From assembly GCA_018267195.1 (NCBI GenBank), contig JAFDYY010000002.1, positions 80,897 through 144,896 of the forward strand: a stretch of 64,000 nucleotides of DNA, written 5' to 3'. This document shows positions 37,166 through 45,249 of this stretch, one piece after another. How positions within the stretch are numbered: position 1 is the stretch's first letter; every line of letters starts with the position of its first letter. Origin of the DNA: Bacteroidota bacterium (lineage in GTDB: Bacteria; Bacteroidota; Bacteroidia; Cytophagales; Cyclobacteriaceae). The position numbers and the translations under genes are program-made. The notes beneath the pieces were generated by a model, which did no database searches, was not told where the DNA came from, and saw nothing but the letters and a program-made list of their open reading frames with translations.

Positions 37166-37765
37166 ATGAAAAAAAAATCCTCACCCGTTGATTGGGATAA
37201 GACTGACTTGGTGACTTGTGTCGATCTTAACCATACCACCCCTATAAGCAATGAATTTGAAGAGGTTTATCACTTCCTGTACGCTTCTCAGGTGTACCAA
37301 ACCCTATTTGCCGTTTACGGGAAATTTGATTTTTCAGTTAAGGATCTTAAAGTAAAAGGAGTTGACCTGCAACTTCTTAACTACAACGGATTAATGAACG
37401 TTGGTTTTTGTGATGTAGAGACTAACGACATTCCAAACACCCGAAAAACGGAAGACTTTTACTTTGGAGTGCAAGGAGGGAGCAACAAAAGAAGTATTTA
37501 CTTAGAGGTTACTGACCCAGCCGGAAACCCAACGGAAATTCAATTAACTAAAGGCAAGCACACGCGCATCGTGTTTTCACGCATATTGTATAAACTGCTA
37601 AATTTCAATCCAGCGGATGTAAACTCGGTTTGGTTCGATACGGAGTTTCACTCCCGAAGCGGAACGGAATACTACGACAATAATTTGCACCCGGGAATGG
37701 CCGGCAATAAATGGGTTTCGTCTCCACGATGCAGGGAAAGCTATGTGAATCTTATTTATCACTAA
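37166..37765 (+). CDS. Hypothetical protein upstream of the histidine kinase
   Basis: This 199-residue cytoplasmic-looking protein was not recognised. It has several aromatic-rich strands (EVYHFLYASQVYQTLFAVYGKF, split by a Tyr-Gln pair; EDFYFGVQGGSNKRSIYLEV) and a basic helix (KHTRIVFSRILYKLLNF). There is no signal peptide. Its 3' end overlaps the 5' end of the histidine kinase gene if the latter starts at 37711. The neighbourhood is scarred by pseudogenes, so recent arrival is possible, but the gene itself is intact. Confidence 0.6.
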   Translation: MKKKSSPVDWDKTDLVTCVDLNHTTPISNEFEEVYHFLYASQVYQTLFAVYGKFDFSVKDLKVKGVDLQLLNYNGLMNVGFCDVETNDIPNTRKTEDFYFGVQGGSNKRSIYLEVTDPAGNPTEIQLTKGKHTRIVFSRILYKLLNFNPADVNSVWFDTEFHSRSGTEYYDNNLHPGMAGNKWVSSPRCRESYVNLIYH

Positions 37766-39630
37766 ATGCCATTACGTTGAAATGTTTTTTGCTTTTTGCC
37801 TGCGTTGTGCTCTGGCCGAAAAAATCGGTAGCAGATATAGAAAAGTATATTCTGCATTTAAACAACCTGCAATTTAATGAAGCCAGGCAGGAAGCGAACC
37901 TGGAGCGCAATTCGCTCCTTCGTTTTGAAATGTCCCAACTGGCCGATATTCTTTTTTACGAAGGCCAAATTGACAAAAACAAGTTTAGAGAATCCCCGGC
38001 AACAGATACGGACGAACCCACGTTATTTTTAATTCGCACGCTGAGCCAGGGATACATCAGTCTGTTTTATGACCGGGAGAGAGGAGATGCCTACAAAAAT
38101 TTTTACGAGGCTTACCAACATGCCAAAAAGGTTGGCAACCACTCTATGATTAAAATGTGCCTGCTGGCACTGCTTAAGTATTATAAATTTGAAATTTTTC
38201 AAAACAGCAATTATCATTTAGTTTACCTCAAGCACTTTGAAAGTCTTCAGTCTGATTCCATCGATCATTTTTGGGTTATTATTTACAAAATGATTTTCTT
38301 AACTCAAACCTTTAACCGGGAAGATGAGTATTTTAAGCTAACACCGGCTATTGATGCGATAGAGCACACGCTGAACCCTGAAAGTCCATTGTTGACCTAT
38401 GTTTTTTATGAAAAGGCCCTTCAATTTGATATTGAAAAAAAAACAGCAGAGGCCGTTATGTATTACCACAAAGCCATTAAACAGGCAAAAGATTATCCCT
38501 TCCTTCACTATCATCGTTTTAACGGGGCGCTGAGGTTGATGTTGATTGAAATCAATAAAAAAAAATATGATTCGGCCCGCCTCTATCTTACTTACGCACG
38601 CCATGAGGTTAATATAGCTGATACGCTTACATCCAATATGAATTTAAATTTTTATGCTGCTTTTCTGATGAAAGCAGAAAAAAAATACGACAGTGCTTTC
38701 TATTTTCTTTGGAAGGGTAATTTACAAGAATTTCAAGTTGACTTTCGCAGAAATACGTTGGAAATAAACAGGCTTAACGTAGAGCTCGAAACTCACGAAA
38801 AAGAAAATGCCAACCTTCAATTAAAGCAAGAAGAAACCTGGCTTATTTCCGCCCTCATTATGTTGGCATTGCTTATGATGACAGGCTACTTAGTTTATAA
38901 GAACCAGCAGTCCAAAGTCAAAATGCGTTTGCAGGAAAAAGAAGTACAAGCCATGAAATTAGAAAAGCGACTGAAGGATGAAGAAATTCATGGGATTGAT
39001 TTGATGATTGAAGGCCAGGAAAAAGAGCGGCAGCGCATGGCCAACGACCTGCACGACCACCTGGGCAGCACCCTTGCCACGCTGAAAATTTATTTTCAGA
39101 ATCTGAAAATCAGACAAAAAAATCCGGAGACCGAACAGAACGAGTGGTTTCAGAAAACAGACGACCTGATAAAAGAAGCGTACCAAAAAGTGCGCTCCAT
39201 CGCCCACGCCAGCTATGCCGGATTAGATGCCCAAGACGGTCTGTTGCCCGCCATCCAAAATTTTGCCGTTAAAGTATCGAATGCCAACAACCTTTCCATT
39301 GAAGTGGAAGAAAACGGCATGGATATACGGCTGGAAAATTCGCTCGAAATAACGATCTTCCGAATCATCCAGGAATTGATTACCAACATAATTAAATACG
39401 CCCAGGCCACCGAGGTGTTCATCCATTTAACCCGGCACGAAGATTCCATCAACGTAATGGTAGAAGACAATGGAGTAGGTTTTGATCTAACCCAAATAAA
39501 ACCGCGCGAAACCATGGGGTTGTACTCCATCCAGAAACGAATTGAAAACCTGAGCGGCAGGGTTACCATTGATTCCATCCTTCAGAAAGGAACCACCGTA
39601 ATATTGGATATCCCCTTGCGCCATGATTAG
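37711..39630 (+). CDS. Two-component sensor histidine kinase, HisKA_3 (NarX/LiaS-like), with TPR-type sensor
   Basis: This kinase has a hydrophobic N-terminal signal, a ~330-residue helical repeat sensor region of TPR character (e.g. YYHKAIKQAKDYPFL, YDSARLYLTYARHEV), one membrane segment (WLISALIMLALLMMTGYLVY), a coiled coil, the HisKA_3 phospho-acceptor helix (MANDLHDHLGSTLATLKI) and an HATPase domain with N box (QELITNIIKYAQA) and G1 box (VEDNGVGFD). Start choice is open. The ATG at 37711 overlaps the previous gene by 55 bases. A TTG at 37777 lies after that gene's stop and would give a cleaner signal peptide (KCFLLFACVVLWPKKSVA). Its cognate response regulator directly downstream is broken. 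Confidence 0.9.
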   Translation: MGFVSTMQGKLCESYLSLNAITLKCFLLFACVVLWPKKSVADIEKYILHLNNLQFNEARQEANLERNSLLRFEMSQLADILFYEGQIDKNKFRESPATDTDEPTLFLIRTLSQGYISLFYDRERGDAYKNFYEAYQHAKKVGNHSMIKMCLLALLKYYKFEIFQNSNYHLVYLKHFESLQSDSIDHFWVIIYKMIFLTQTFNREDEYFKLTPAIDAIEHTLNPESPLLTYVFYEKALQFDIEKKTAEAVMYYHKAIKQAKDYPFLHYHRFNGALRLMLIEINKKKYDSARLYLTYARHEVNIADTLTSNMNLNFYAAFLMKAEKKYDSAFYFLWKGNLQEFQVDFRRNTLEINRLNVELETHEKENANLQLKQEETWLISALIMLALLMMTGYLVYKNQQSKVKMRLQEKEVQAMKLEKRLKDEEIHGIDLMIEGQEKERQRMANDLHDHLGSTLATLKIYFQNLKIRQKNPETEQNEWFQKTDDLIKEAYQKVRSIAHASYAGLDAQDGLLPAIQNFAVKVSNANNLSIEVEENGMDIRLENSLEITIFRIIQELITNIIKYAQATEVFIHLTRHEDSINVMVEDNGVGFDLTQIKPRETMGLYSIQKRIENLSGRVTIDSILQKGTTVILDIPLRHD

Positions 39631-39706
39631 GATAGTGATAGCCGAAGACCACAACGCCCTCATTGATAGGATCCGTTCCTTTCTAGAGCACGAAGAGGAT
39701 ATCTGA
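39623..39706 (+). pseudogene. Truncated NarL/LuxR response regulator, N-terminal fragment
   Basis: An ATG overlapping the kinase stop by eight bases opens MIRIVIAEDHNALIDRIRSF, the exact start of a receiver domain with the acidic pair Glu8-Asp9. After only 27 codons (ending EHEED-I) comes TGA. The phospho-acceptor Asp and the rest of the receiver are missing. The kinase-regulator overlap is the usual arrangement, so this is the remnant of the cognate regulator. Confidence 0.85.
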
Positions 39707-39739
39707 TTAAGTGAGTATAGGGCAAAAGGAGAATTTTAG

Positions 39740-39859
39740 GAATGCTTTGAGCATGAAAAAGAATTATAAACACCAACGATCGCAAAAGGGTTAAAGGTTA
39801 AAAACTTAAAGGCGTTTTAAAAAAAATATAAAATGGCAAACGGGTTGATGATAGCAAGC
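39740..39859 (+). pseudogene. Possible remnant of the regulator's LuxR-type HTH
   Basis: In the same frame as the receiver fragment, and interrupted by stops, the codons read ECFEHEKEL, stop, TPTIAKGLKVKNLKAF, stop, KKYKMANGLMIAS. The pattern EKEL...IAKGL...NG.. resembles the LuxR helix-turn-helix (REKEIL...IAKGL...). If right, about 100 codons of receiver and linker have been deleted and the rest has decayed. The match is short and could be chance. Confidence 0.3.
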
Positions 39860-40138
39860 TTAAGGAAAGTGCTGATAGATTTTTTTACGAGAAAGGAAAC
39901 GCAGAAGCCATATAGTGTTGTCCCTTATTACAGCACCTATCCTGTATGATGCACGGGGAGTCATTACTTTTATTCTGTAATGAGTCGTATAGCCTCACAA
40001 ACGTTTCAGTCCGGTAATGTGGCTTAGGTCTTGCGCCAATTCTATCTGCTTGATTTTATCCTGAAGCGCCTCCAAAAGTACAACATCCGAAATGCCTGCT
40101 ACATCGCGGTTAAAAGTACCCTTGGTGTAAACCCTCAT
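39860..40138 (-). pseudogene. RelE/ParE-type toxin gene interrupted by a single in-frame TGA
   Basis: From the ATG at 40138 the frame reads MRVYTKGTFNRDVAGISDVV and on to HITGLKRL, then TGA (39997-39995). In the same frame it continues GYTTHYRIKVMTPRASYRIG and ends LRFLSRKKIYQHFP, TAA (39862-39860). The total of 93 codons, the YRI..YRIG pair and the RKKIYQHFP end are standard for RelE-superfamily mRNA interferases. One substitution, for instance CGA (Arg) to TGA, would explain the stop, since a basic residue is usual at that place. As it stands the product is a 47-residue fragment lacking the catalytic C-terminus. It overlaps the antitoxin stop as ATGA. Confidence 0.85.
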
Positions 40139-40359
40139 TTTTTCAGTGCTTTGATTTGTGCACCTAATTGCTTTTTGAGAATTTTGATGGGAAGGCTTCT
40201 TTTTTCTTTCATGGCTTTGGTGATTAACTCACCCAGGAGCATGTCCTCCAGATTGCTACCCCTGAGCAGTTTAGGAGCCGTACTGCGGTCTTTGATGAGT
40301 TTTGTGGCTGCATCGGCCTCGCGCTTGTTCTTAAATCGGGCAATCAATATTTCGCTCAT
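40135..40359 (-). CDS. Antitoxin of a RelE-type toxin-antitoxin pair
   Basis: This 74-residue protein (MSEILIARFKNKREADAATK, ending IKILKKQLGAQIKALKK) lies immediately upstream of the toxin frame with a four-base ATGA overlap. It has the size and charged helical character of small antitoxins. No classical RHH or HTH motif is evident. It is intact although its partner toxin carries a stop. Family membership rests mainly on position and size. Confidence 0.7.
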   Translation of the reverse strand: MSEILIARFKNKREADAATKLIKDRSTAPKLLRGSNLEDMLLGELITKAMKEKRSLPIKILKKQLGAQIKALKK

Positions 40360-40387
40360 GATTGATAAAAAATTGACTTTTGATATC

Positions 40388-40414
40388 CAAAGATAAAAAA
40401 TTTACAATCATCAA
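40388..40414 (-). promoter_or_regulatory. Candidate promoter of the toxin-antitoxin pair
   Basis: On the minus strand TATCTTTG (40395-40388) matches TAnnTTTG, and TTG (40414-40412) lies 16 bases upstream. The predicted leader to the antitoxin ATG is about 21 bases. Confidence 0.45.
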
Positions 40415-40505
40415 CCCCATACACGCAAGGCCATGATATCGATGGAACCCGCCTGTAATTTCTCAGCAGTGTCGGTCTTTGCCAGTGTTCTTCATCGACA
40501 AATAG

Positions 40506-40535
40506 TGTGTGCCCGTCAGGTTGGAAGACCTGACG
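40506..40535. repeat. Short palindromic repeat, copy 1
   Basis: The 16-mer TGTGTGCCCGTCAGGT (40506-40521) overlaps an 8-bp stem, CGTCAGGT / ACCTGACG (40514-40535), with a 6-base loop. The same 16-mer occurs at 41850. This is the form of a REP-like dispersed element. It sits exactly at the 5' edge of the istB remnant. Confidence 0.65.
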
Positions 40536-40691
40536 CAACCCGAATCTAAAAAAATCTCTGTAATCGGTAAACAAACGGTGGCTGATGATGTGTTGGATCG
40601 TATCGTCCACAAAGACCATCGGGTAGAATTAAAGGGTGATTCACTTCGAAAAAATTTACTAAAAAAATTGAAAAAAAGCCCAGATCAGTAA
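40533..40691 (+). pseudogene. istB: istB C-terminal remnant (IS21 family ATPase)
   Basis: About 52 codons from TQPESKKISVIG through GKQTVADDVLDRIVHKDHRV and ELKGDSLRK to a stop match the conserved C-terminus of IS21 IstB proteins (typically ...VIGE.TIADAI.DR.VH...RIELKGES.RK). The AAA+ core and istA are missing. The remnant begins where the palindromic repeat ends, so an insertion or recombination there removed the rest. Confidence 0.8.
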
Positions 40692-40737
40692 CTTTACAGT
40701 ACTGATTTTGGCAGCACAATTTTTGACATCAACTAGG

Positions 40738-40779
40738 GGTGGTCAATTTGCTCCGGAAACAGGTGGTCAACTTTGCCGG
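40738..40779. mobile_element. Terminal direct repeats of an IS21-type element
   Basis: GGTGGTCAATTTGCTCCGG (40738-40756) and GGTGGTCAACTTTGCCGG (40762-40779) are tandem near-copies 24 bases apart. IS21 elements carry multiple such repeats at their ends as IstA binding sites, and these lie 46 bases after the istB stop. They mark the right-hand end of the decayed element, just before the gene at 40801. Confidence 0.7.
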
Positions 40780-40800
40780 ATTTTGCAATAGAAAACAAAT

Positions 40801-41676
40801 ATGAAAATTCTAATTTCTTTTTTTGCCTTTTTGGTATTTACGCAAAGCCATGCGCAAAAAGCGGATACCATTGTGACCATGAGCGGCTCAATAATATGCA
40901 GCATCAAAGAAGTTTCGCCTGAGATTATTGCCTACACTAATCCCAACGAAAGCGTAATTTATAAAATAGAGAAAGGCGCTGTTGCATGGATTTCATTTGG
41001 CACCGGCCGAAAGGAAAAATTCAATGATCTCAAATCTTTGGCTAACATATCAGACCCAAGCAATTGGGAAAAAGTAGATGTAGCCTCTGCTGAATACGAA
41101 ACCAGAGGGCTTCATAAAATTGATGTGATTACCGTAAAAGCTACCGGTACTACACAGTACTCCAGCGCCAACCATGTGCAAAACCGGGCGTATGAAAAAT
41201 TGAAAAAGGCCACTGCACTTTTGGGGGGCAACTTGGTTTACCTCAATACGAACCAGGCGTTTCAATCAAACAATGTACCCACCGGTATTGTCAAAAATTA
41301 TCGTGCGCAAATCTCGGGAGAAGTTTATTGTTCGCAATTGATAGATACGGCCGCATTCCGGGCGGAATTGACCAACGGAAGAAATTATACACTGATTATT
41401 AAAATAGGCATGCGGTTGAATGATGCTGATATTCACAATTTTGATTTGGTAAATAATGGTACATCACCAAAAAAATTCCAAGTAAACTTGCCTAATTTTA
41501 CTACAGAAAAAGGATTTGCCTATTTCTCATTGCCTGCCAAACTGTTGGGATTGGGGAGCGCGCATGAAATGATTAAATGTCGTGTGCTGAGATTTGATCA
41601 AAATAGAATCGTGATGGCGTACCGTAAAAGCGCAAGCATTTACAATTTTGCTTTTATCCGAAAGGGCGATAATTAA
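40801..41676 (+). CDS. Secreted hypothetical protein between mobile-element scars
   Basis: This 291-residue protein has a signal peptide (MKILISFFAFLVFTQSHAQ). The first part (KADTIVTMSGSIICSIKEVS, ITYTNP-like YTNPNESVIYKIEKG) resembles the short N-terminal module found in other Bacteroidota secreted proteins that describes a quantity per site, but no family is certain. The C-terminal part is all-beta (GFAYFSLPAKLLGLG). No enzyme motif was seen. It starts 22 bases after the IS21 terminal repeats, which could influence its expression. Confidence 0.7.
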   Translation: MKILISFFAFLVFTQSHAQKADTIVTMSGSIICSIKEVSPEIIAYTNPNESVIYKIEKGAVAWISFGTGRKEKFNDLKSLANISDPSNWEKVDVASAEYETRGLHKIDVITVKATGTTQYSSANHVQNRAYEKLKKATALLGGNLVYLNTNQAFQSNNVPTGIVKNYRAQISGEVYCSQLIDTAAFRAELTNGRNYTLIIKIGMRLNDADIHNFDLVNNGTSPKKFQVNLPNFTTEKGFAYFSLPAKLLGLGSAHEMIKCRVLRFDQNRIVMAYRKSASIYNFAFIRKGDN

Positions 41677-41686
41677 AGGGCATCTC

Positions 41687-41702
41687 TAAAAACCTGTTTT
41701 TA
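41687..41702 (+). terminator. Weak AT-rich hairpin after the secreted gene
   Basis: TAAAAA-CCTG-TTTTTA forms a 6-bp AT stem 11 bases after the stop at 41676, followed by AATTTTTC. It is weak but correctly placed. Confidence 0.35.
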
Positions 41703-41849
41703 AATTTTTCATTTTCTAGTTGGCGTGATTTCCGCTGCTCAACCCCTGCTAAATCGCGATCCTAAACTTTGCTGATTTTTTTTCATCCAATTAGGATGAT
41801 GATTTGGCTTGCCAGCCTACAGACTCTTCAAGTTCACTTTTATCTGTGT

Positions 41850-41878
41850 TGTGTGCCCGTCAGGTCTTCCGACCTGGC
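41850..41878. repeat. Short palindromic repeat, copy 2
   Basis: TGTGTGCCCGTCAGGT (41850-41865) is identical to the copy at 40506. The following bases differ but again make a hairpin, CAGGTC-ttcc-GACCTG (41861-41876). It lies 20 bases past the stop of the S41 peptidase gene. Confidence 0.65.
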
Positions 41879-41897
41879 CGGCACAGAAAACAGTTGT

Positions 41898-42968
41898 CTA
41901 ACGGTTGAGATATTGCAACGCATACTCCAGCAACACATCTTTACCTTGTAGCAGCTCAATCTTCGTTGCTACTTTATATTCATCGGGTGCAGTGCCTATG
42001 CCTTCATAACTTTTTCCGTTTGCTGCGCGGTAATCGCCAACCGATAAACTTATCATCCAGCCATTGGGCAATTCAAAAGTGGGATTATCGGAATACGAAC
42101 CTGCAGTAGTATCGCCCAACACTCTTACATTGCTTAACTCGTGCATCGCCAATAAAAAAGTTTCACCGGCACTTTGCGTAAAGACGGAACTCAAAACGAC
42201 CACCTGCCCGGTGTAGGTCATTGGCTGTGGTTGCACATACCATGTAAGCGAATGTGTAAAATCTGTAGTGTTTTCTCCATTTCGTTTTTTGGTTATGAGG
42301 TAAGACTTGCGCTCATTGGCAAAACACCCGGCTATGTATTGCGACACTGCGTCCATTCCTCCATAAAATGCACGCACATCTACCACAATAGCCTTGCATG
42401 CTTGTAGCTCAGTGAGCACGCGCGGCATTATTTTTTTTATGGTTTTCATCGCATCGGTTCCGTTGATGTTGATGTAGCCAATATTTCCATTCAACATGCC
42501 GTAGTGAACATTGGGCGAGGTGTCTTTCCAATGTTGAACATATTTTTTTACAGCTTCTGCTGAGTAATCTTCTTGCACCTTATAAATTTTAGAAACGCCA
42601 TCTTTACGTTTTAACAACCCGCCCGGAAATACGGGCAAGAACCCTGTTGCCGTTGTAGGGTATAAATTCACATGATTATCGCCCAGCAATAAAATCATTT
42701 CACCAAACAATTGGTACAGTTCCTCTTCCGATGTTGTAGCTGTTACTCTATTTCTATACAGGTTACCCACGCTGTCCCAATTCAATTTTTTAACTTTAAA
42801 CAAACCGTAGTGGTTGTTAAACAATTTCCAAAAGGCTTCAAATGTAACTTGCGGCTCGGGCACTTGCGGTTTTACTTTTTTTTGCTTTGCAATACTTTGG
42901 TGCGTTGCCAACAAACTGACGATAAGCAGAACTGAGTATATTTTTTTTAATATCGATTTCATTTTCAT
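41898..42968 (-). CDS. S41-family (tail-specific protease-like) peptidase
   Basis: This 356-residue protein has a signal peptide (MKMKSILKKIYSVLLIVSLLA) and the C-terminal S41 peptidase core: GNIGYININGTDAM, the region IVVDVRAFYGGMDAVSQYIA and the catalytic serine in SSVFTQSAGETFLLAM with VLGDTTAGSYSDNP after it. No PDZ domain is apparent. Short S41 proteins like this are secreted or periplasmic hydrolases of unknown substrate. It is divergent from nothing nearby and is preceded by a barrel-like gene on the same strand. Confidence 0.87.
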   Translation of the reverse strand: MKMKSILKKIYSVLLIVSLLATHQSIAKQKKVKPQVPEPQVTFEAFWKLFNNHYGLFKVKKLNWDSVGNLYRNRVTATTSEEELYQLFGEMILLLGDNHVNLYPTTATGFLPVFPGGLLKRKDGVSKIYKVQEDYSAEAVKKYVQHWKDTSPNVHYGMLNGNIGYININGTDAMKTIKKIMPRVLTELQACKAIVVDVRAFYGGMDAVSQYIAGCFANERKSYLITKKRNGENTTDFTHSLTWYVQPQPMTYTGQVVVLSSVFTQSAGETFLLAMHELSNVRVLGDTTAGSYSDNPTFELPNGWMISLSVGDYRAANGKSYEGIGTAPDEYKVATKIELLQGKDVLLEYALQYLNR

Positions 42969-42988
42969 ATTGATTGATGTTACAAATT

Positions 42989-43837
42989 TTAAAATTGATG
43001 AAAGGCATTAGCCGTAAACGAATGTGTTACCGCATACATTTTTTGGGGAACGGTAATTTGATAGCCGTTCAGTTCATAGTTCACGCCTGTTACCCAATTT
43101 GCATTAATCTGATAAGTGTAGCCCACATTAACCGATGGGGCCAAATAACTTGACAAACCAACCCATTGCTTGTTTTGAAAAAAGCCTTGCCATAAATTTT
43201 TATCAGGCTGTGAAACGGTGTTGTAATAAGGCAAGCGTGTTAATTGTGTAAGCACTGGCAATTTAAAAGAAGCAAATAATACGTGGGTATTATCAATGCG
43301 ATGTTGAACACAACCTTCGGGGCTGAAACTTAGCGCATTAAAAATACCTGCGGTGGTCCAGCCTTGCGGATAAAATAACTCGTTTGATATTCGGCCGCCA
43401 GCCGCTACCCGAAACGTGGAGTTTTGTGTGGATTGAATTTTATAGAACGCGCCCACCGATATTTTACCCGAAAGAAATGAGCCGCCCACAGGAAATTTTT
43501 TATCTTCTTTTTCTCCCGTCAATTTTTCTTCCTGAAAGTAAATGATCCGTTTGGCAAAACGTTTTGACTTTGTGCTGCCAACTTTAATATCAATATCAAA
43601 AGCAAATAGTAAGTGGTTAGTTTCTAATTGATACAAAAGTTTCACCACTTTGGGTTTGCTCTGATAAGTTAATGGCGATACCTGCCGGTCTGCATAAGTT
43701 ACTGAGCCTATACCTATGGCTATACCAATCCGGTTTTCGCGGGCCATCCAAGGAATACGGTTTGCTTCTTGACAAATGCCTGCTTGTGAAAGCATTGCTA
43801 AAAAAAAGAGAACAAGTAAAATGGATGGATACTTCAT
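42989..43837 (-). CDS. Probable outer-membrane beta-barrel protein
   Basis: The ATG at 43837 opens a signal peptide (MKYPSILLVLFFLAMLSQAG, then ICQ); a longer frame to 43921 has none. The ~260-residue mature part is made of alternating amphipathic strands (RIGIAIGIGSVTYADRQ, HLLFAFDIDIKVGSTKSK, FRVAAGGRISNELFYPQ, NVGYTYQINANWVTGVNYEL) ending HSFTANAFHQF with the C-terminal Phe typical of barrels. It lies between the AraC regulator and the S41 peptidase, all on the minus strand, 20 bases before the peptidase. Function unknown. Confidence 0.75.
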   Translation of the reverse strand: MKYPSILLVLFFLAMLSQAGICQEANRIPWMARENRIGIAIGIGSVTYADRQVSPLTYQSKPKVVKLLYQLETNHLLFAFDIDIKVGSTKSKRFAKRIIYFQEEKLTGEKEDKKFPVGGSFLSGKISVGAFYKIQSTQNSTFRVAAGGRISNELFYPQGWTTAGIFNALSFSPEGCVQHRIDNTHVLFASFKLPVLTQLTRLPYYNTVSQPDKNLWQGFFQNKQWVGLSSYLAPSVNVGYTYQINANWVTGVNYELNGYQITVPQKMYAVTHSFTANAFHQF

Positions 43838-43921
43838 GTTGTAAAATGTTTTTTTGCAAAAGAACGGAAACCGATAAGAAAGTTGCTTTTTCAAAGGCCT
43901 GAAGTGTCCAGACCAATCCAT

Positions 43922-45097
43922 TCAGACTGCTTTATGCGTATTTGTGCTGGTTGCAACATATTCGGCCGGAGTCATGCCTGTCTTTTTTTTGAACACAGCA
44001 TAAAAAGTGGCCTTAGAATTGAAGCCAGCCTCTTGCGCTATGCCCAACAAAGTAAGGTGGCGACTGCCCGGCTGCTTCACCAACAGTTTAAATTCTTCGA
44101 CCCGATATTCATTTATTAAATCAAAAAAATTGCCATTGTACTGCGCATTGATGGCCTGTGAAACTTGATGTCGTGAAGCGTTGATGTGAATGGCTAACGC
44201 TGAAAGTGTTAAATCAGAATTAAGAAATAGGCGGTCTTGTTGCAATGCTCTTTGGGTCGCCTCAAAAATTTCGCTCAACTTAACATCTGCTATTGCCGAT
44301 CGTGCATATTTTTCATCCGCTTCTTGAAGTAGCTCTACATTTTTTTTCTGAGGTATATTGGCAGATTGAGTCAACCCAAACAACACGGGCTGTGTTAGGG
44401 CTTTGTACGAAACCCAATAAAATAAAAAAACAACGCCTGCAAAATGAAGAGCATAAGCTTTGCTTAATAAGGGAATGTCCCAAGCACGGCTATAAAAAGA
44501 AATAACGGCCACCACCATGGCTAATAAAACAAGCCATAAAAAACTTTTAAGCCAGTTTATTCTGATGTGCTCAATGTCGGCATATTCATTGGCCCGCTTC
44601 CTTTCAATTTTATAATAATAGAAAAGAAAAAAAGATTGAAACCCAATGTGCAACATTGACATGACTTGGTTCACCCAACCAAAGTCTTGCTGCGAAGCCA
44701 ACTCATAATTGCGCAGTAGCAATCGCTTGGCCTCTGCCGTCAGCATATAATAAGGCAACATAATAACGGTGAGAATAAGAAATGGTAAAAAGAGCGCATA
44801 CGTTCTGAAAAAACTAGGTCTATAGGTACCCGTGAGGTGTTGTACAAATAAGAAGATAAGAGGCCAATACAAAGAGCCTATAATCCACGAAATCCGGCTA
44901 AGGTGTGGAAGTGCCAAAAAAAATTCTTGTCTATCAAAACCAACCAGCATCAAGTGAAACGCCAATGCCAACAACAATACGGCCAATACCTTATTGGCAG
45001 GTTGATTCACCTTGGTACGAAACAATAATATAGAAAGGAAAAAGCCTTGTAAAGCCGCAGCACTGTATATGATTTCGCGAACAGAAGTAAAATCCAT
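43922..45097 (-). CDS. Membrane-bound AraC-family transcriptional regulator
   Basis: This 391-residue protein has six or seven membrane segments in its first ~250 residues, a linker (SANIPQKKNVELLQEADEKY) and a C-terminal AraC-type double HTH (LTLSALAIHINASRHQVSQA and LLGIAQEAGFNSKATFYAVF, then KKKTGMTPAEYV). Such regulators, common in Bacteroidota, couple an unknown signal in the membrane to DNA binding. Its likely targets are the barrel gene starting 84 bases downstream and the S41 peptidase gene, both on the same strand. That is inferred from position. Confidence 0.92.
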   Translation of the reverse strand: MDFTSVREIIYSAAALQGFFLSILLFRTKVNQPANKVLAVLLLALAFHLMLVGFDRQEFFLALPHLSRISWIIGSLYWPLIFLFVQHLTGTYRPSFFRTYALFLPFLILTVIMLPYYMLTAEAKRLLLRNYELASQQDFGWVNQVMSMLHIGFQSFFLFYYYKIERKRANEYADIEHIRINWLKSFLWLVLLAMVVAVISFYSRAWDIPLLSKAYALHFAGVVFLFYWVSYKALTQPVLFGLTQSANIPQKKNVELLQEADEKYARSAIADVKLSEIFEATQRALQQDRLFLNSDLTLSALAIHINASRHQVSQAINAQYNGNFFDLINEYRVEEFKLLVKQPGSRHLTLLGIAQEAGFNSKATFYAVFKKKTGMTPAEYVATSTNTHKAV

Positions 45098-45199
45098 GCG
45101 TGCTATCTTTTATCCAATTCTTGAATGAATTTTTTACTCCTACTGTTAATTTCATCATTCAGGCAAATATCTGAGCCGATGAAACCAGTAAAAACGGAA

Positions 45200-45244
45200 T
45201 TTTAAAAACCCTTGTTAGCTCGCGTTGGCAATGCGGGCTAACAA
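45200..45244 (-). terminator. Intrinsic terminator of the aminotransferase/omega-amidase operon
   Basis: TTGTTAGCTCGC (45212-45223) pairs with GCGGGCTAACAA (45233-45244) in a 12-bp stem with one G-T pair and a 9-base loop. On the minus strand it is followed by GGGTTTTTAAAATTCC. It begins six bases after the stop at 45250. Confidence 0.8.
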
Positions 45245-45249
45245 TAGGC

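Noticed and set aside
40356..40619. An 87-codon minus-strand frame covering the istB remnant and palindrome
   Set aside because: No homology pattern, and it runs across the IS21 fragment, whose + strand reading matches IstB.
40506..41878. CRISPR-like repeat pair
   Set aside because: Only two copies, 1.3 kb apart, with a gene between them and no cas genes.
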